Part shown: positions 50,371 to 61,740 of the stretch, in pieces
Position numbering within the stretch: the stretch's first letter is position 1
How the letters are laid out: each line of letters begins with the position of its first letter
NCBI GenBank assembly: GCA_029959085.1
Contig: JARWIR010000031.1
Location: 8,618,001 to 8,682,000 of the forward strand
Origin: Nemophila menziesii
Lineage: Eukaryota > Streptophyta > Magnoliopsida > Boraginales > Hydrophyllaceae
DNA: 64,000 nucleotides
Direction of reading: 5' to 3'
Program-made: the position numbers and the translations under genes
Notes under the pieces: model-generated
What the model was told of the DNA's origin: nothing
Database searches by the model: none
Seen by the model: the letters and a program-made list of their open reading frames with translations, nothing else

Positions 50371-51242
50371 ATTTTGTGTTATTTTCATATACATGGTGTA
50401 ATTAACCTTATTTAAAACTAACTAAATTAATTGTCACAAATAATCACATAATAATCTTTATTTATCAATGTTATAAGCTTGTAAGAATTCGTGAATATGA
50501 TATAAATATATCAGCAACTAATTAGTTCAGGCATAACAAGTTAGTATGTTAGGAATCGTTTATTTTATTTTATTTTCAATAGACGTAATGATGTGTATAA
50601 TAGTGTTTTCAATTTTTTAGCCTATAATTTCATCCTTATAAAATATGAGAAACATGAGTATGACCGATTCCTTTAAGTATTAATATAATTTTACAAAGCC
50701 TATACATGTTCTTGTAAAATTAGTAAAATTTTGTACAAGATTAAAAAATAAAACACACCAATGGGTCTACAAATCCTATAGAGTTTTAACAATCAATAAA
50801 ATTTTTATAGTATTTCAATTTATACACCATAATAGTTACGAAAAATATGAAACAAATATTTACAGTCTTATTTAATAACTTTTAATGAAACTTGATTTAA
50901 ATATGATACACATGTTGGTTTACAATATTATAAAATATGTAAAGTTACATGTACTTTCCGTAAAACTTAAATTGCAATTCAGTACATGTGTTTGTGGATT
51001 GTTTCGTTAATTGTTTCTTACGTTCTATTTAGAATTTTTTTATTCAGTACTATTTAAAAAATCATAACTACAAAAATATATTTTTAATAGAGATAGATAA
51101 TATAGCAACCAAAATAAAACAAAAAAAGATTTCATACACATTTAAATAAATTTATATAAATAAATCTATTTATTTTACATAGATAGGTTTGATAAATATA
51201 TTTATATTTTTATATAATAAATAAATTAAATACTAATATATA
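50371..51242. repeat. Backbone repeat, beta module, interrupted by Helitron
   Basis: Matches 2641-3450 and stops at ..AAATACTAATATATA, where the Helitron begins; the continuation of the TA/TG tract is at 57224. Confidence 0.8.
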
Positions 51243-51365
51243 TCTATATTATATTTCGAAGTTTTTCCTACGGCACTTAAGTGGTGGCCAGGATCGATTC
51301 TGGCAAAATATAAGTGGTGGCCATGATAGATTCTGGCCCCACTTATAATTAATATCCAAGCAAAA
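51243..51365 (+). other. Helitron 5' terminal region with paired GTGGTGGCC repeats
   Basis: TCTATATTAT terminus followed by AAGTGGTGGCCAGGATCGAT and TAAGTGGTGGCCATGATAGA, a direct repeat of about 39 bp, each followed by TTCTGGC. The same pair occurs in inverse orientation at 34797-34858 at the other Helitron's 5' end, so the pair is a family feature. Confidence 0.8.
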
Positions 51366-51371
51366 TAATAA

Positions 51372-51953
51372 GAAAAATCTTCCATAACCCATTTCACTAA
51401 TATTCCAACTTCACCGTCCTCACCCTACCCTACACTACCTAACTTCACCAACACTCACCGCCGTTCTACCATTCACACTTCCTCCCCCGTCGATATCTCT
51501 ATCACGGTCTTCATCAAGCCACTACTACGTCATCACCAATACTGCAGCCGGTTCAACTCCCAACAACCAGACCCAAATTCAAGAGTCGTTATCCATGGGA
51601 TCCATGATGCAACTCCATCTCCTCCCGCTGTTGCACGATCCACGATGCAACTCCATCTCATCTCGGTGTTGCAACCCACCAACAACAATAATCCCATCTG
51701 GATGCGACATAAACCTCTCATTGCCGATTCAACCACACCAAAAAGGAAACTCAATAGGAAACTCAAAAGGAAACTCAAAAGGAAATACTTAAATAAGTCA
51801 TTGTTCATCGATTTCTCCGTCTATTTTCTGACCACAAACATTCGTTGTTTGGTAATTTTTCTAATTTCTATCTCTTTACCTAATTCATCTCCAAACTCGG
51901 AATTCCACTCGGTATATGAAATCGGTGACCAAATTTACATTCCAGTCCTCTAG
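51372..51953 (+). other. Open frame without a clear start, possible captured gene fragment
   Basis: A stop-free frame of about 193 codons (first ATG only at 51645) in one of the most GC-rich parts of the Helitron. It is P/S/T/H-rich, with a repeated GATGCAACTCCATCTC (51604 and 51643) and a basic RKLK-type run from a 12-bp repeat (AGGAAACTCAAA, about 51741-51786). A GT donor-like TCTGGTAATTTT follows near 51994. No domain recognised; could be a captured exon/5' leader or chance. Confidence 0.35.
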
Positions 51954-52210
51954 CCGCAGCTCTTCCACTCCATGGTATTGCTCCTACATTTCTGGTAATT
52001 TTATTTTTTCTAAGGTTTTGTATGGTATTGCTTTGCATTCCAGAAGTTTGTGAAAATGTTTGGTTCTTTTGTGCATTTGTAATGATCAAACTACTGATTT
52101 GAATTGTCTTGATTTGAAATCTGTTAAAGATAATTATATATAATGTCTGTTTTGTGACATTTGAATTTAATTTTTTGTTTATTAAAAAAATTAGAGTTTG
52201 CAATTTTTAG

Positions 52211-52274
52211 TGCTTCAAGAACACCTAATCAGGATATATTGTTAGGTCATTCAATCCGACAATTCAAACAACAG
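52211..52274 (+). other. Captured exon-like segment (64 nt)
   Basis: Preceded by a T-rich intron-like stretch and an AG acceptor (GCAATTTTTAG) and followed by ACAG|GTGAACATG. The open frame encodes ASRTPNQDILLGHSIRQFKQ-Q. The exon boundaries and amino-acid composition look like real coding sequence, but I do not recognise the protein. Confidence 0.4.
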
Positions 52275-52824
52275 GTGAACATGCACATATCATATCAATG
52301 AATTAATATTAATGAGAATTCATTTGTGGTGATTTAGGATACTCTGGTTCGAGTTAGTGTTTGGTGCATTAGAGAATATGGTGACATGTTAGTTAGTAAT
52401 ACATGATTGTTTGATATATAAGATCCAATAATTGTGAGTTAAACTTACCTTAAACGTGTTTTTGGGGTGTGAAATTAATTAGATATAAATATGGTACAGG
52501 TAAGTGAGTCTGGTACAGTAAACGTAGTGGGGGTTGCTATTAAACGTCATATCCGTGATATAAACACTCAAGCTATGTGTTTGATTACATTATCATATTC
52601 ACGTGGTAATAACATGATATCATAAGACTTTTCGAAAAGGGTGATATGATATAAAGGTAGTTTTAGTAGCTTTGGAAACAAATCCAAGTTTCTCAAGGAT
52701 CTTTGAAGACTGTTAAATCATGGCCACCTGTATTCTACTCTGCTACCCCTGTTAATTGCTGCTATAGAACCTCAATTCAACTCACTATCTCCTACTCATC
52801 ATAAAACCATTATGTAATATAACT

Positions 52825-52970
52825 AAAGAAGAGGCCGTGAAATTGGAGAATGAGGTTGAGTCACTTAGATCTGAGTTCGAAGGTTTATAGGAGGAAAAGA
52901 TAGTGGACATACACTATTGGAAGAGAAGAATAAACTTCATAAAGAGTTGGAATATATTAGTTTTGATATT
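52825..52970 (+). pseudogene. Captured coiled-coil gene fragment, broken
   Basis: KEEAVKLENEVESLRSEFEG is followed by an in-frame stop (TAG at 52888) and, in another frame, by TLLEEKNKLHKELEYI. Heptad-like spacing of L/V with many E/K indicates a long coiled coil, as in plant cytoskeleton- or nucleus-associated proteins; no specific family can be named. The fragment is damaged by a stop and a frameshift and lies within the Helitron, consistent with gene capture. Confidence 0.45.
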
Positions 52971-54750
52971 ATTTAAATGATCATCTAAGCTAACAATTAA
53001 ACTTTTACATTAGGTGGATTCAGGGAGCAGCTGTAACTGAAGTAGAATTAGGAGCTTCTAGAAGATTTCAGTTTAATTGTGCTATAACAGAAGAAACCAA
53101 ATGATCTTGATACTTTTTGATTACTTGGAGAAATAAAATATGAACTCAATGATTACAATGGAACTGCCATGTTTTGATAGGGATTCAGAAAAGGTTTAAT
53201 TTTGATTTTGAATTAGTAACTATTTATTAAATTTGGAACTGAAATTTTCTAATATAATGGAATACTCAGAAAATAATAATTTTTATGTTTTTGGTTCATG
53301 TACAGTTGTAAAAGAATACGAATATTGAAGTACTTGGTGGCGAATGCTTTTACTTGCTTGACAAATACTTGATCAGGTTAGTGAATATGTTGTTTTTGAG
53401 CTACTTGCTCTATTGGTCCCTATATTATACAAAATTTGCACGGTTGGTCTCTTATGCTTCATAACAAAGAGTTATCATCTATCAACAGCTAACTCTTTTT
53501 CTTATGATGTCTCAGTTTCGATCAGCTGCAAAAAAGGATCATGTAATTATGAACTTGACTTTGTGAAGTTTACGCTCGAGAATTGCCACCATTTATTTGT
53601 CTGGAAACCATTTATGGTAATATTTCGTTGCTTAATCATTACTTCTTTATCAAATTACGTCCTCTCAGAGCCACCGATCTTCTATTGTAGATTACGAATT
53701 GGAGCTTGATATTGTCAACTTACGTCTTCTCTATCAAATTAGGAAGTTTACGCAATTTTTATATTGGGATACCAAGTTGTAAAAATCTCTTTGGAGAATG
53801 TAAGTTATCAATTTAGTCTTACACTGCATTTTTTAATTATTTTGCACTTAATATCCATTTGGCACACTGCATTTAGTCTTACACTTTATTTTTTTAATTG
53901 GTTTGCAATAAACATCATTTGGCTCAACTGATGGAGTGAGAAATATGTAATTAAGTTATTGTTCACTTGATGTTCTATTGACCAATCTACAAACAAGTCT
54001 CACAAATTATGTGAGTAGTCATGATTCACACTCCATGAGTTTCTATTGCTTTGTTTAATATTACATGTTGCTTATTATGTGATGTTTCTGAATATCATGT
54101 TATATAATATATAGGAACCTTTGGAAGAGCCTTTTGATATTAATGATGTACCCAGGTAGGCTGAGAAGAAAGCTTTTACACTTAATTTTCTCTAAATTGA
54201 CTAATTATCTCATTGGAAAACCAGGTATGTATTTCTTCTATTAAAGCATGTTGCAGTTACGATTCTTCATCAAGTAGCAGATATACCCTCACAGGGAGGT
54301 AGATTTGCAGCATTACTGTATAACACAATATATGCTACGTTTTGGAACAGGGACCCATGACGCAATTAACCTTTCCACCAAGCCGCTCTCATGCACAAGA
54401 AAATCGTTGTTGCTTAAGGACCATTCTCCACCATCGAGGAACCCAAATTAAGGTAAAAAATTGATGCACTATAAAGTTAATTCACAACACATGAGAGTCA
54501 ATTTCCAAAAAGGTCATATTTTATGTTAATTGTGTTGTACTACTTATTACGGAAAGGTCATATTTTATGTTAATTGGGTTGTACTCCATATTAAGGAAGA
54601 TGTTTGTTCATCAGGAACCAGAAACAAGCCTCGCAATTAATTTCTTAAAATGTACAATGCCAAAGAAGGGAGGGAAATTGTGAAAATCGGGAGTCCAGGG
54701 ATTTAACACATTGAAAAATTGGTGAAGCCTTAGGTCACTAGATGATATTA
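52971..54750. other. Helitron interior, mixed exon/intron-like DNA
   Basis: GT/AG-flanked short blocks in T-rich DNA. A frame at 53413-53709 (98 codons, starting MVPILYKICT) has no recognised domain and no supporting context. Also two near-identical phrases AAAGGTCATATTTTATGTTA at about 54510 and 54555. Probably captured introns and decayed exons. Confidence 0.35.
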
Positions 54751-57190
54751 GAACCAAATTTTGAGACAACCAGACATTCTATGACATGGTTGGGTTATTG
54801 CCACATGTTTCATTGGGTGATATTGCTGAGTCAACCACACCAGCAGCAGAAGGTACTTTTGCTGATCAATCAAAATAGCTATCACATCGAAAACACTAAA
54901 ATCAGCAATTAATCCTATAAATTCTTTTAAGTTGTCATTGTTCCAGTAGATCATCATCAATATTCAAGTAAAACTGGTTAATTACATTTTGTTCAATTCT
55001 TTATTTTTTAATTGAATTGAATTTATATGATTAGTTAGTATAGTTCACCAGCCATTTTCAAGTAAGTCTCATTTTTAACATCTTTTCTAACTCTTCAATC
55101 TTTTCCTTTTTTTTTCTAATAACTCTTCTCCTCCCACTTCTTATCAACAATAACATCTTTTGAAGTATTTACCTAAAATCCTTCATAGAAATTACAGTTA
55201 ATTTTACTTTTTTCCCGTGATCTTTATCTATATTGAACTTTTTTGATAAAAATCTTGTTTTTTTTTTGGTTATTTTCTTCTTTTAGAATCCAACCGAAAA
55301 AGCATTCGTTTCATTAATTTATTTTATGGGGTTTCATTAATTTACATTATAGGGTTTCATTAACTATGTATTTGTTTTCATCTCAATCTTTAAAGTGAAA
55401 TCATAATGCACGTACTATTTATATATATGTTTGTATATTTTACATAATATTATAAACTTTAATATGAACTTTAAATGCATGGATAAATTGGTGAATTTAA
55501 ATTAATGCTTAATTGGTTTAGAACAGTAATTACAGTAATTACAACATTTGTCCTTTGTGCAAGCATTATTGACTGACTTGGTGCATTGAAATAGATTGTT
55601 TATATTTTTAAAGATTTTTTAAATAAATATGGGAACACGTGTTAAGTACAAAAATATCATAGCAAATCAGAGCCATTAAAGCAAGCTCTCTCAAGAAACT
55701 ATTGTTGAATTTGCAGGTTTTGTGAGTGGATCTTTGTTATTTATATTTGACATATAAGTAAATTTTACAGAAAAGTGGCAATGGGCGAATCATTATTTTT
55801 CTTTAGTAACCTTGACATGTAATTTTATATACATTCAGATAAACGTAATTGTATTATTTAATACTTTTTTTTAAATTTTCAGGATCAATATTTATTAACA
55901 ACACACTGACAGATAGTGTAATTTACACTTTGGTATAAATTGTTGGGTGTATTTGTCTATTTTGCCTAAGCCAAGGACCAATAGTACAGTTTTCCATTTG
56001 TATGCATAACACATGGGTCTATTTGCCACCTAAAAAAATTAGGTTGTATATGTCAATGGTAATGGTTGTGCTGTTTTTTTCTACTTAACATGACATACCT
56101 GTTAAATATGTTAGTAAAAAAATTTGTTGGTTATTTTCTTTTCATTTGTTAGTTTGCTCTATTTATATTTAATTGTTAGAAAAGTAGATTTTTTTTCTAT
56201 ATTAAAGTGGTAATAATTGTAAAAAATTACAATCATAATAATTTGATGTCATTCTCTTTTTATTTAATTTTTCTACTCTTATATAATAAACTAATTATTT
56301 GAAATATATTGTTGGTCTCAACATTAATGTAATGGTCATTACTGTACTGATCTTTAATGTTCTTTTGCATACTTTTATGTAATGGGTGTGATTTTTCCTA
56401 CCTAATTAAATAGAAAATCATCGTGTAGTGTTTATTATATATTGTTCTTATGTAAAATAACTTACAATTATACTTACTAACACAACACAATAGTGGAATG
56501 GAACGGTTAACATAGCTCATAGTGGAACGGGACGGTTAACATAGCTTAGAGACTATTAAGTACAAATCAAACTAACCCAGTATTATATAATTTTTTAGCA
56601 AAAGTATAAATTTTTACTCATTCAATCTATAATTAATTTATACTTTAAATTATCTGACTAAATATTGATATAAATTATAAATTTATACTTTTGCGAATTA
56701 CGTATAACAGTGTGGAGTTATTAAAATTAATGTGTGAGTTGTGTGTAAATTTATCAAATCATAAAAGTATAAAAATAACAAAATCGTTCATTATAATTGA
56801 TCAATTTTTACATAGCGCCTTCATGCACTAGATGTCCATCAGTATAATCACTTAATAACTACTTCACTCAGGTCTTTTTCCGTGCACTCCTTGAGAATAT
56901 CGATGTAGAGTATCATATTTAACAACTTTACCTCCTTAGTCATTTTGGAAGGCATTAAAAGCTTAAATCGATCATAAATTAGGGACGTCTTCTTTAAGTT
57001 TTAAATCGCCATTTGTATTCGATAACCTAAGAACTTTATTAAATTTATGTTGTCTATTATTTTTGTTGCTTTCATATTCAATAGGTATAATAACTTTAAT
57101 TTTGTTGATATTCATGCCTCTACTAAAGTGTCTCCTTCAGTTCTTGACTCAAATGTAAGTTTCATTGTATATTTATGTAGAATTTATATT
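54751..57190. other. Helitron interior, AT-rich, no gene recognised
   Basis: Long T-rich stretch with no conserved frame. Small repeats such as AGTGGAATGGAACGGTTAACATAGCT at 56491-56516 and again at 56521-56545 (as AGTGGAACGGGACGGTTAAC) are the only structure I see before the terminal hairpin. Confidence 0.4.
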
Positions 57191-57193
57191 TTT

Positions 57194-57223
57194 GTAGTGT
57201 CTTCAGACACGGGCTATACCTAG
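57194..57223 (+). other. Helitron 3' terminal hairpin and CTAG
   Basis: GTGTCTTCAGACAC can fold as a 5-6-bp stem, then GGGCTATAC and CTAG. Reverse complement of 32957-32983 with a near-identical spacer (GGGTTTTAC). Confidence 0.9.
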
Positions 57224-57789
57224 TATATATATGTGTGTGTTAATAGATGCATTAACATAGGGAGGAAACTAGCCCGGGACGATCCAATTCACCAAAGAAC
57301 TAAAAGTTAGGCTTAAGAGAATAAAATTATGTTTATTATTCACATTAATTGAGAATCTAGATTCTAGCTAAGCCTATGCTTAATTCAAATAAAAGAGATA
57401 TTTACTATTCACATTATTTGTGACTAAAGAAGACATCTAACATCTCATGTATATTCTTACATATTTATTGACACCGATGAATTTAACCCTATAAACATCT
57501 ATGTATATTATTTTTATTCTATTAGGAATAAACACTTCTTATATATAGTTCCACCTTTTAATCCCCCTCCCGGGTGTAATTCATAAAAATAGGGATAATA
57601 AATTACATGGACTTTATAATGAAAAAAACTTTATACAAGATAATATGAAATACGTATAAATAAATATCAATTAAGAAAAACCCCTAAATTCATACAAAAA
57701 GCCTCAATTCATAATTCTAAGGTTTATAAGAAATCGTCATAAGCTAATGAAGAGAGTATTTTATGAATAATATAAAGTTAAGCATAATC
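57224..57789. repeat. Backbone: TA/TG tract then truncated eta module
   Basis: TATATATATGTGTGTG tract and TTAATAGATGCATT continue the beta/delta edge from 51242, but at about 57254 the sequence jumps into mid-eta (AACATAGGGAGGAAACTAGC), very close to 46545. This is a deletion or recombination joint between units. Confidence 0.75.
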
Positions 57790-58049
57790 ATAACTCAACA
57801 AATTAATTCTCTTAATTTTGTTTTGTAAAATGTTAATATTGTATGCAAATATTTGTGACTTAAATGAATATCACAACAACCTACACCATGCACGTGACAT
57901 AACCATGATTATAATGAGCGACTAAATCATTTAGAAAGCACATGTATATTTAAGTCAAAGGCACTCATATTTTGGTATTTAGATATCGATTAAGTATTTG
58001 GTATATTGGGGTAGAGTAAAAAAATGCAACTGGATCACAGAGAACATAG
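57790..58049. repeat. Backbone repeat, alpha module (type II, 5' truncated)
   Basis: CAAATTAATTCTCTTAATTT, CATGCACGTGACATAACCAT and GGTATATTGGGGTAGAGTAA match 16570-16810. Confidence 0.7.
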
Positions 58050-58894
58050 ATTTTGTGTTATTTTCATACACATTGTGTAATTAACCTCATTGCAAACTAC
58101 CTAAATTAATTGCCACAAATAATAAAATAATAAGCTTTGTTTATTAATGTTATAAGCTTGTATGCAATTATGAATATGATATAAATATATCAAAAACTAA
58201 TTAGTTGTGACATAACTAATCTCTTAGCGTGTAATACAAGTTAGTATATTAGGAATAGTTTATTTTATTTTATTTTCAATAGACGTATAAATGTGGTGTA
58301 TAATAACGTTTTAAATTTTTTAGCCCATATTTTCATCCTTATAAGACATGAGTATTACTGATTCCTTTAAGTATTAATATAATTTGACAAAGTCTATACT
58401 TAATATTGTAAAATTAGTAAAATTGTGTACAAGATTAAAAACATTAAACACACAAAGTCTACAAATCCTATAGAGTTTTTACAATCCATAATAATCTTAT
58501 AGAACTTCTAATGAATACACCATAATAGTTATTACTGCAAATATGAAAGAAATATATATATTGTTATTTAATCACTTTTAATGAAATTAATTCAAATTTA
58601 ATACACATGTTTGCTTGAAATATGATAAAATATGTAAAGTTACATGTACATTCCATAAAATTTAAATGGAAATATAATACATGTGTCTGTGGATTGATTT
58701 ATTAATTGTTTCTTACTTTCTATTTAAATATTTTTTATTCACTAGCATTTCATAAATCGTACCTACATAAACATATTTTTAAGAGAACTACATAACATAA
58801 CAACAAACATAAAATAAAGATTTCATACACAAGTAAAGAAAATAAATATAAAAATCTATTTATTATATATAGATATGTTTGATAAATATATTTA
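58050..58894. repeat. Backbone repeat, beta module, interrupted by Mutator-like element
   Basis: Matches 16831-17630 closely; stops at GATAAATATATTTA (58881-58894), the last nine bases of which form the target duplication. Confidence 0.8.
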
Positions 58895-60446
58895 GGGGCA
58901 ACGCCCAATTAATTACGCGGAGAAGGTAAGTATTCCCTATAAATTACAACTTCAACTTAATTCCCAATTAAGCACAAAATATTACCCATTTACGAAAATA
59001 TCCTTCTACCTATTATTAATTACTTTAATTATATATTTTATTAATTATAGTTTAATATTTATTTATTTTTTTTCAGATTTTTTTTTAAATATATTTTTTT
59101 TTAAATATATTTTTTTTTAAATATTTTTTTTCAAAAAATATTTTTTTTTTCGAGAAATATTTTTTTTTTACGAAATATTTTTTTTTTCGAAAAATATTTT
59201 TTTTCCAAAAAATATTTTTTTTTCAAAAAATATTTTTTTTTTCGAAAAATATTTTTTTTTTCGGAAATTTTTTTTTTCGAAATTTTTTTTTGTCGATTTT
59301 TTTCCCCCGGAATTTTTTGTTCCAGGATAACATGATGTAAGATTAGTACATATGATAATTGTGTGTTAAAGTAACACAAAATCATATGTGTTGTGTGTTG
59401 CATGAACACCCAATATGTATAATATTGAGTTGTTTAAACACACATAAATAACAAATTGTGTGATACATGAACACAAAATCAGACAGACAGAATATTTGTA
59501 CACAAAGGTATAGAATAATGTATATGTAGGCTGATTATGTGTTCATGCAACACGCAATTGGTGAAAGTATGTGTTACAGTAACACACAACAGTATGGGTT
59601 TTGTGTTGGTAAGACACACAATGCGTTTATCATTTACAGTTTTGCGTTGCTTAAACACACACAAATAACAATTGTGTGTTGCAGGAACACAGAATAAGAT
59701 ATACAAAATATTTGTACACATTAATAGATAATAGTGTACAGATAGTCTGAACATCTGATTGTGTGTTAATGTAACACACAATTGCTTGATGTGTGAGCTA
59801 CAGTAACACAAAACAGTATGGACTTGTGTGTCATTTACAGTTTTGTGTTGCTTAAACACACAACAAATAACAATTGTGTGTTGCAGGAACACAGAATAAG
59901 ATATACAGAATATTTGTATACAGAAATAGATAATAGTGTACAGATAGTCTGAAAATCTGATTGTGTGTTAATGTAACACACAATCGCTTGATGTATGAGT
60001 TACAGTAACACAAAACAGTATGGACTTGTGTGTTAATGAAAAAATCTTCGAAAATATTTTTAGAAAAAAAAAAATCGAAAAAAAAAAAAATTCGAAAAAA
60101 AAAATATTTTTCAAAAAAAAAAATATTTTTCGAAAAAAAAATATTTTTGAAAAAAAAAATTTCCGAAAAAAAAAAAATTTCAAAAAAAAAATATTTTTCG
60201 AAAAAAAAAATCAAAAAAAAAATATTTAAAAAAATGAAAAAATAAATTCAGATATTAAATATAGAAATATAATATAAATATATAATGAAATAAAAAAACA
60301 TATAAGGGCAATAATGGAAGGTAAATATGACCATGTGCTTATTTGAGAATTAAGTTGAAAATTTGTGAGTAAGTAGGAAGTAATTTCCTCCTTCCTTTTT
60401 TTTGAGAATGAAAAGTGAGGAAGTGTAATTAATTGGGAATTATCTC
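58895..60446. mobile_element. Non-autonomous Mutator-like element (1.55 kb) with 9-bp target duplication
   Basis: Flanked by direct ATATATTTA at 58886-58894 and 60447-60455; the uninterrupted GATAAATATATTTATGTCTT is at 17621. Terminal inverted repeats: CCCAATTAATTACGC (from 58904) against CCCAATTAATTACAC, and CAACTTAATTCCCAATTAAG against CAACTTAATTCTCAAATAAG on the reverse complement, over about 110-145 bp with gaps. Interior arms at 59070-59310 (T-rich) and 60035-60245 (A-rich) are built of TTTTTTTTCGAAAAATATT-like monomers and complement each other. Centre: palindromic TGTGTT..AACACA repeats. No transposase. Confidence 0.88.
59430..60031. repeat. 201-bp tandem repeat of TGTGTT/AACACA palindromes
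   Basis: Two close copies start with TTTACAGTTTTG at 59633 and 59834 (period 201 bp); a diverged third precedes them from about 59430. Each carries GTGTGTTGCAGGAACACAG, GTGTGTTAATGTAACACACA and TACAGTAACACAAAACAGTA. Frames through this region on the minus strand are open but only reflect the repeat. Confidence 0.85.
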
Positions 60447-60483
60447 ATATATTTATGTCTTTATATGAAAAACTAATGAAATA

Positions 60484-60558
<75 letters not shown>

Positions 60559-60562
60559 ATGT
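60447..60562. repeat. Target duplication and (TA)n(TG)n tract
   Basis: ATATATTTA (60447-60455), TGTCTTTATATGAAAAACTAATG, then (TA)n at about 60487-60554 and TGTGTATGTG. Equivalent to 17625-17706. Confidence 0.9.
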
Positions 60563-61290
60563 GAAAAGAATCATATTTGAAAATTTTAAAAAAATATATC
60601 CCTATATTTGCATATATAATAAATAAACAATATATGAATATATATATATAATTTAAAATTTTGCAAGATCAATAATAAAAATATATAGATCTATACAAAA
60701 AATATAGATCTATATAAATATGTTAAATACTTAGACATATACATAAATATGGTATAAAACTTTATCAAAAGTATGATGTTTTAAACAAAATAATTATTAT
60801 ATGATTTTGGTGTAATAGTATTGAATCGTTTAATTAGTTATTATAGTATATAAAAATATGATAAATTAATATTGTTGGAGAGAAATATGAATTGAAACTG
60901 AGAGTTAAGTTTTAGATTGTACATATTTTTACAACTTATTAGGTCGAGTGACAGAGAGTTTATGTGGGTTTAAGTAAAGCAAGCAGAACTTATAAATAGT
61001 TAGCTTAAAAAACCGACCAATGATGGGCCTAAATAAAGAAAAGCCTCCATTTTAACCTTTGCTTTGATCGATTTACGTCAGGTTCATACTCAATCATAAC
61101 TACCACTACTTAAGAAGAGTTTATATATGAAATATATAAGCATTAGATATGACCCGTTCTTGAAGACATTTCCAAACAGTTAATTCTACTTTTACAAATG
61201 TTATAATAATAAAAAGGGAGGGTGATGTGATTATAAACGAGAAGATGAGAAATTAATGGGAATTATGAGAGGTTTTTGGGGATTTTGAGT
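60563..61290. repeat. Backbone repeat, delta module
   Basis: GTTGGAGAGAAATATGAATT, AGAGTTTATATATGAAATAT, AATAAAAAGGGAGGGTGATG. Near-colinear with 17704-18430. Confidence 0.7.
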
Positions 61291-61740
61291 TTTAATAGGA
61301 AGAGTTAGGTGTATACTACTTTATTATGTAAATACTCGAACTAAATGTTGAAAAAATATATCACATACATATGTAGTGTGAACCCAATTAAAGACAACCC
61401 ATCAATGACATATTTTGTATAAATTAAAAGAAAGACATAAAATTTTATATATATTAGGTGTGAAACAAAAAAACTCATTGTTTGCATATTTAATTTAGAA
61501 TTATAACAAGACATATCGTTTGTCTAATTTCTTGTGTGAAATCAAAGAAACATGGCTTACCGTGAGTTTAACTTGGACATAAAATAACTTTTCTTGTTCT
61601 TTTATTCAAATAAATTTATCTACAAATATTTTTAACATTTGTTGTATAATAGTACTTAATAATTAATTACATTATTAGTATGTGAATTTTAGTTCAAGAA
61701 ACATATATACTTACATTTACACATATGTAAAAAAAATTCC
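61291..61740. repeat. Backbone repeat, gamma-prime module
   Basis: AGAGTTAGGTGTATACTACT, ATATGTAGTGTGAACCCAAT, CATGGCTTACCGTGAGTTTA. Near-colinear with 18431-18880. Confidence 0.7.

Larger units (their letters stand above)
51243..57223 (+). mobile_element. Helitron, about 6.0 kb, plus strand
   Basis: 5' end TCTATATTATATTTCGAAGT; 3' end GTGTCTTCAGACAC hairpin (57197-57210), a 9-nt spacer GGGCTATAC and CTAG (57220-57223). Insertion is between host A (51242) and T (57224) with no target duplication: the flanks AATACTAATATATA and TATATATATGTGTGTG rejoin to give the tract seen at 3440-3516. Both ends match the minus-strand Helitron at 32957-34882. No Rep/helicase frame is visible, so it looks non-autonomous; the interior is gene-like in texture (GC-richer blocks separated by T-rich intron-like DNA), as expected for captured host fragments. 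Confidence 0.9.

Noticed and set aside
53413..53709. 98-codon frame in the Helitron as an encoded Helitron protein
   Set aside because: No Rep or helicase motif, far too short, and flanked by intron-like DNA; better explained as chance or a captured fragment.
59131..60245. Several overlapping K- or F-rich open frames on both strands
   Set aside because: They are translations of the A/T fold-back arms and the TGTGTT palindrome repeats of the Mutator-like element.
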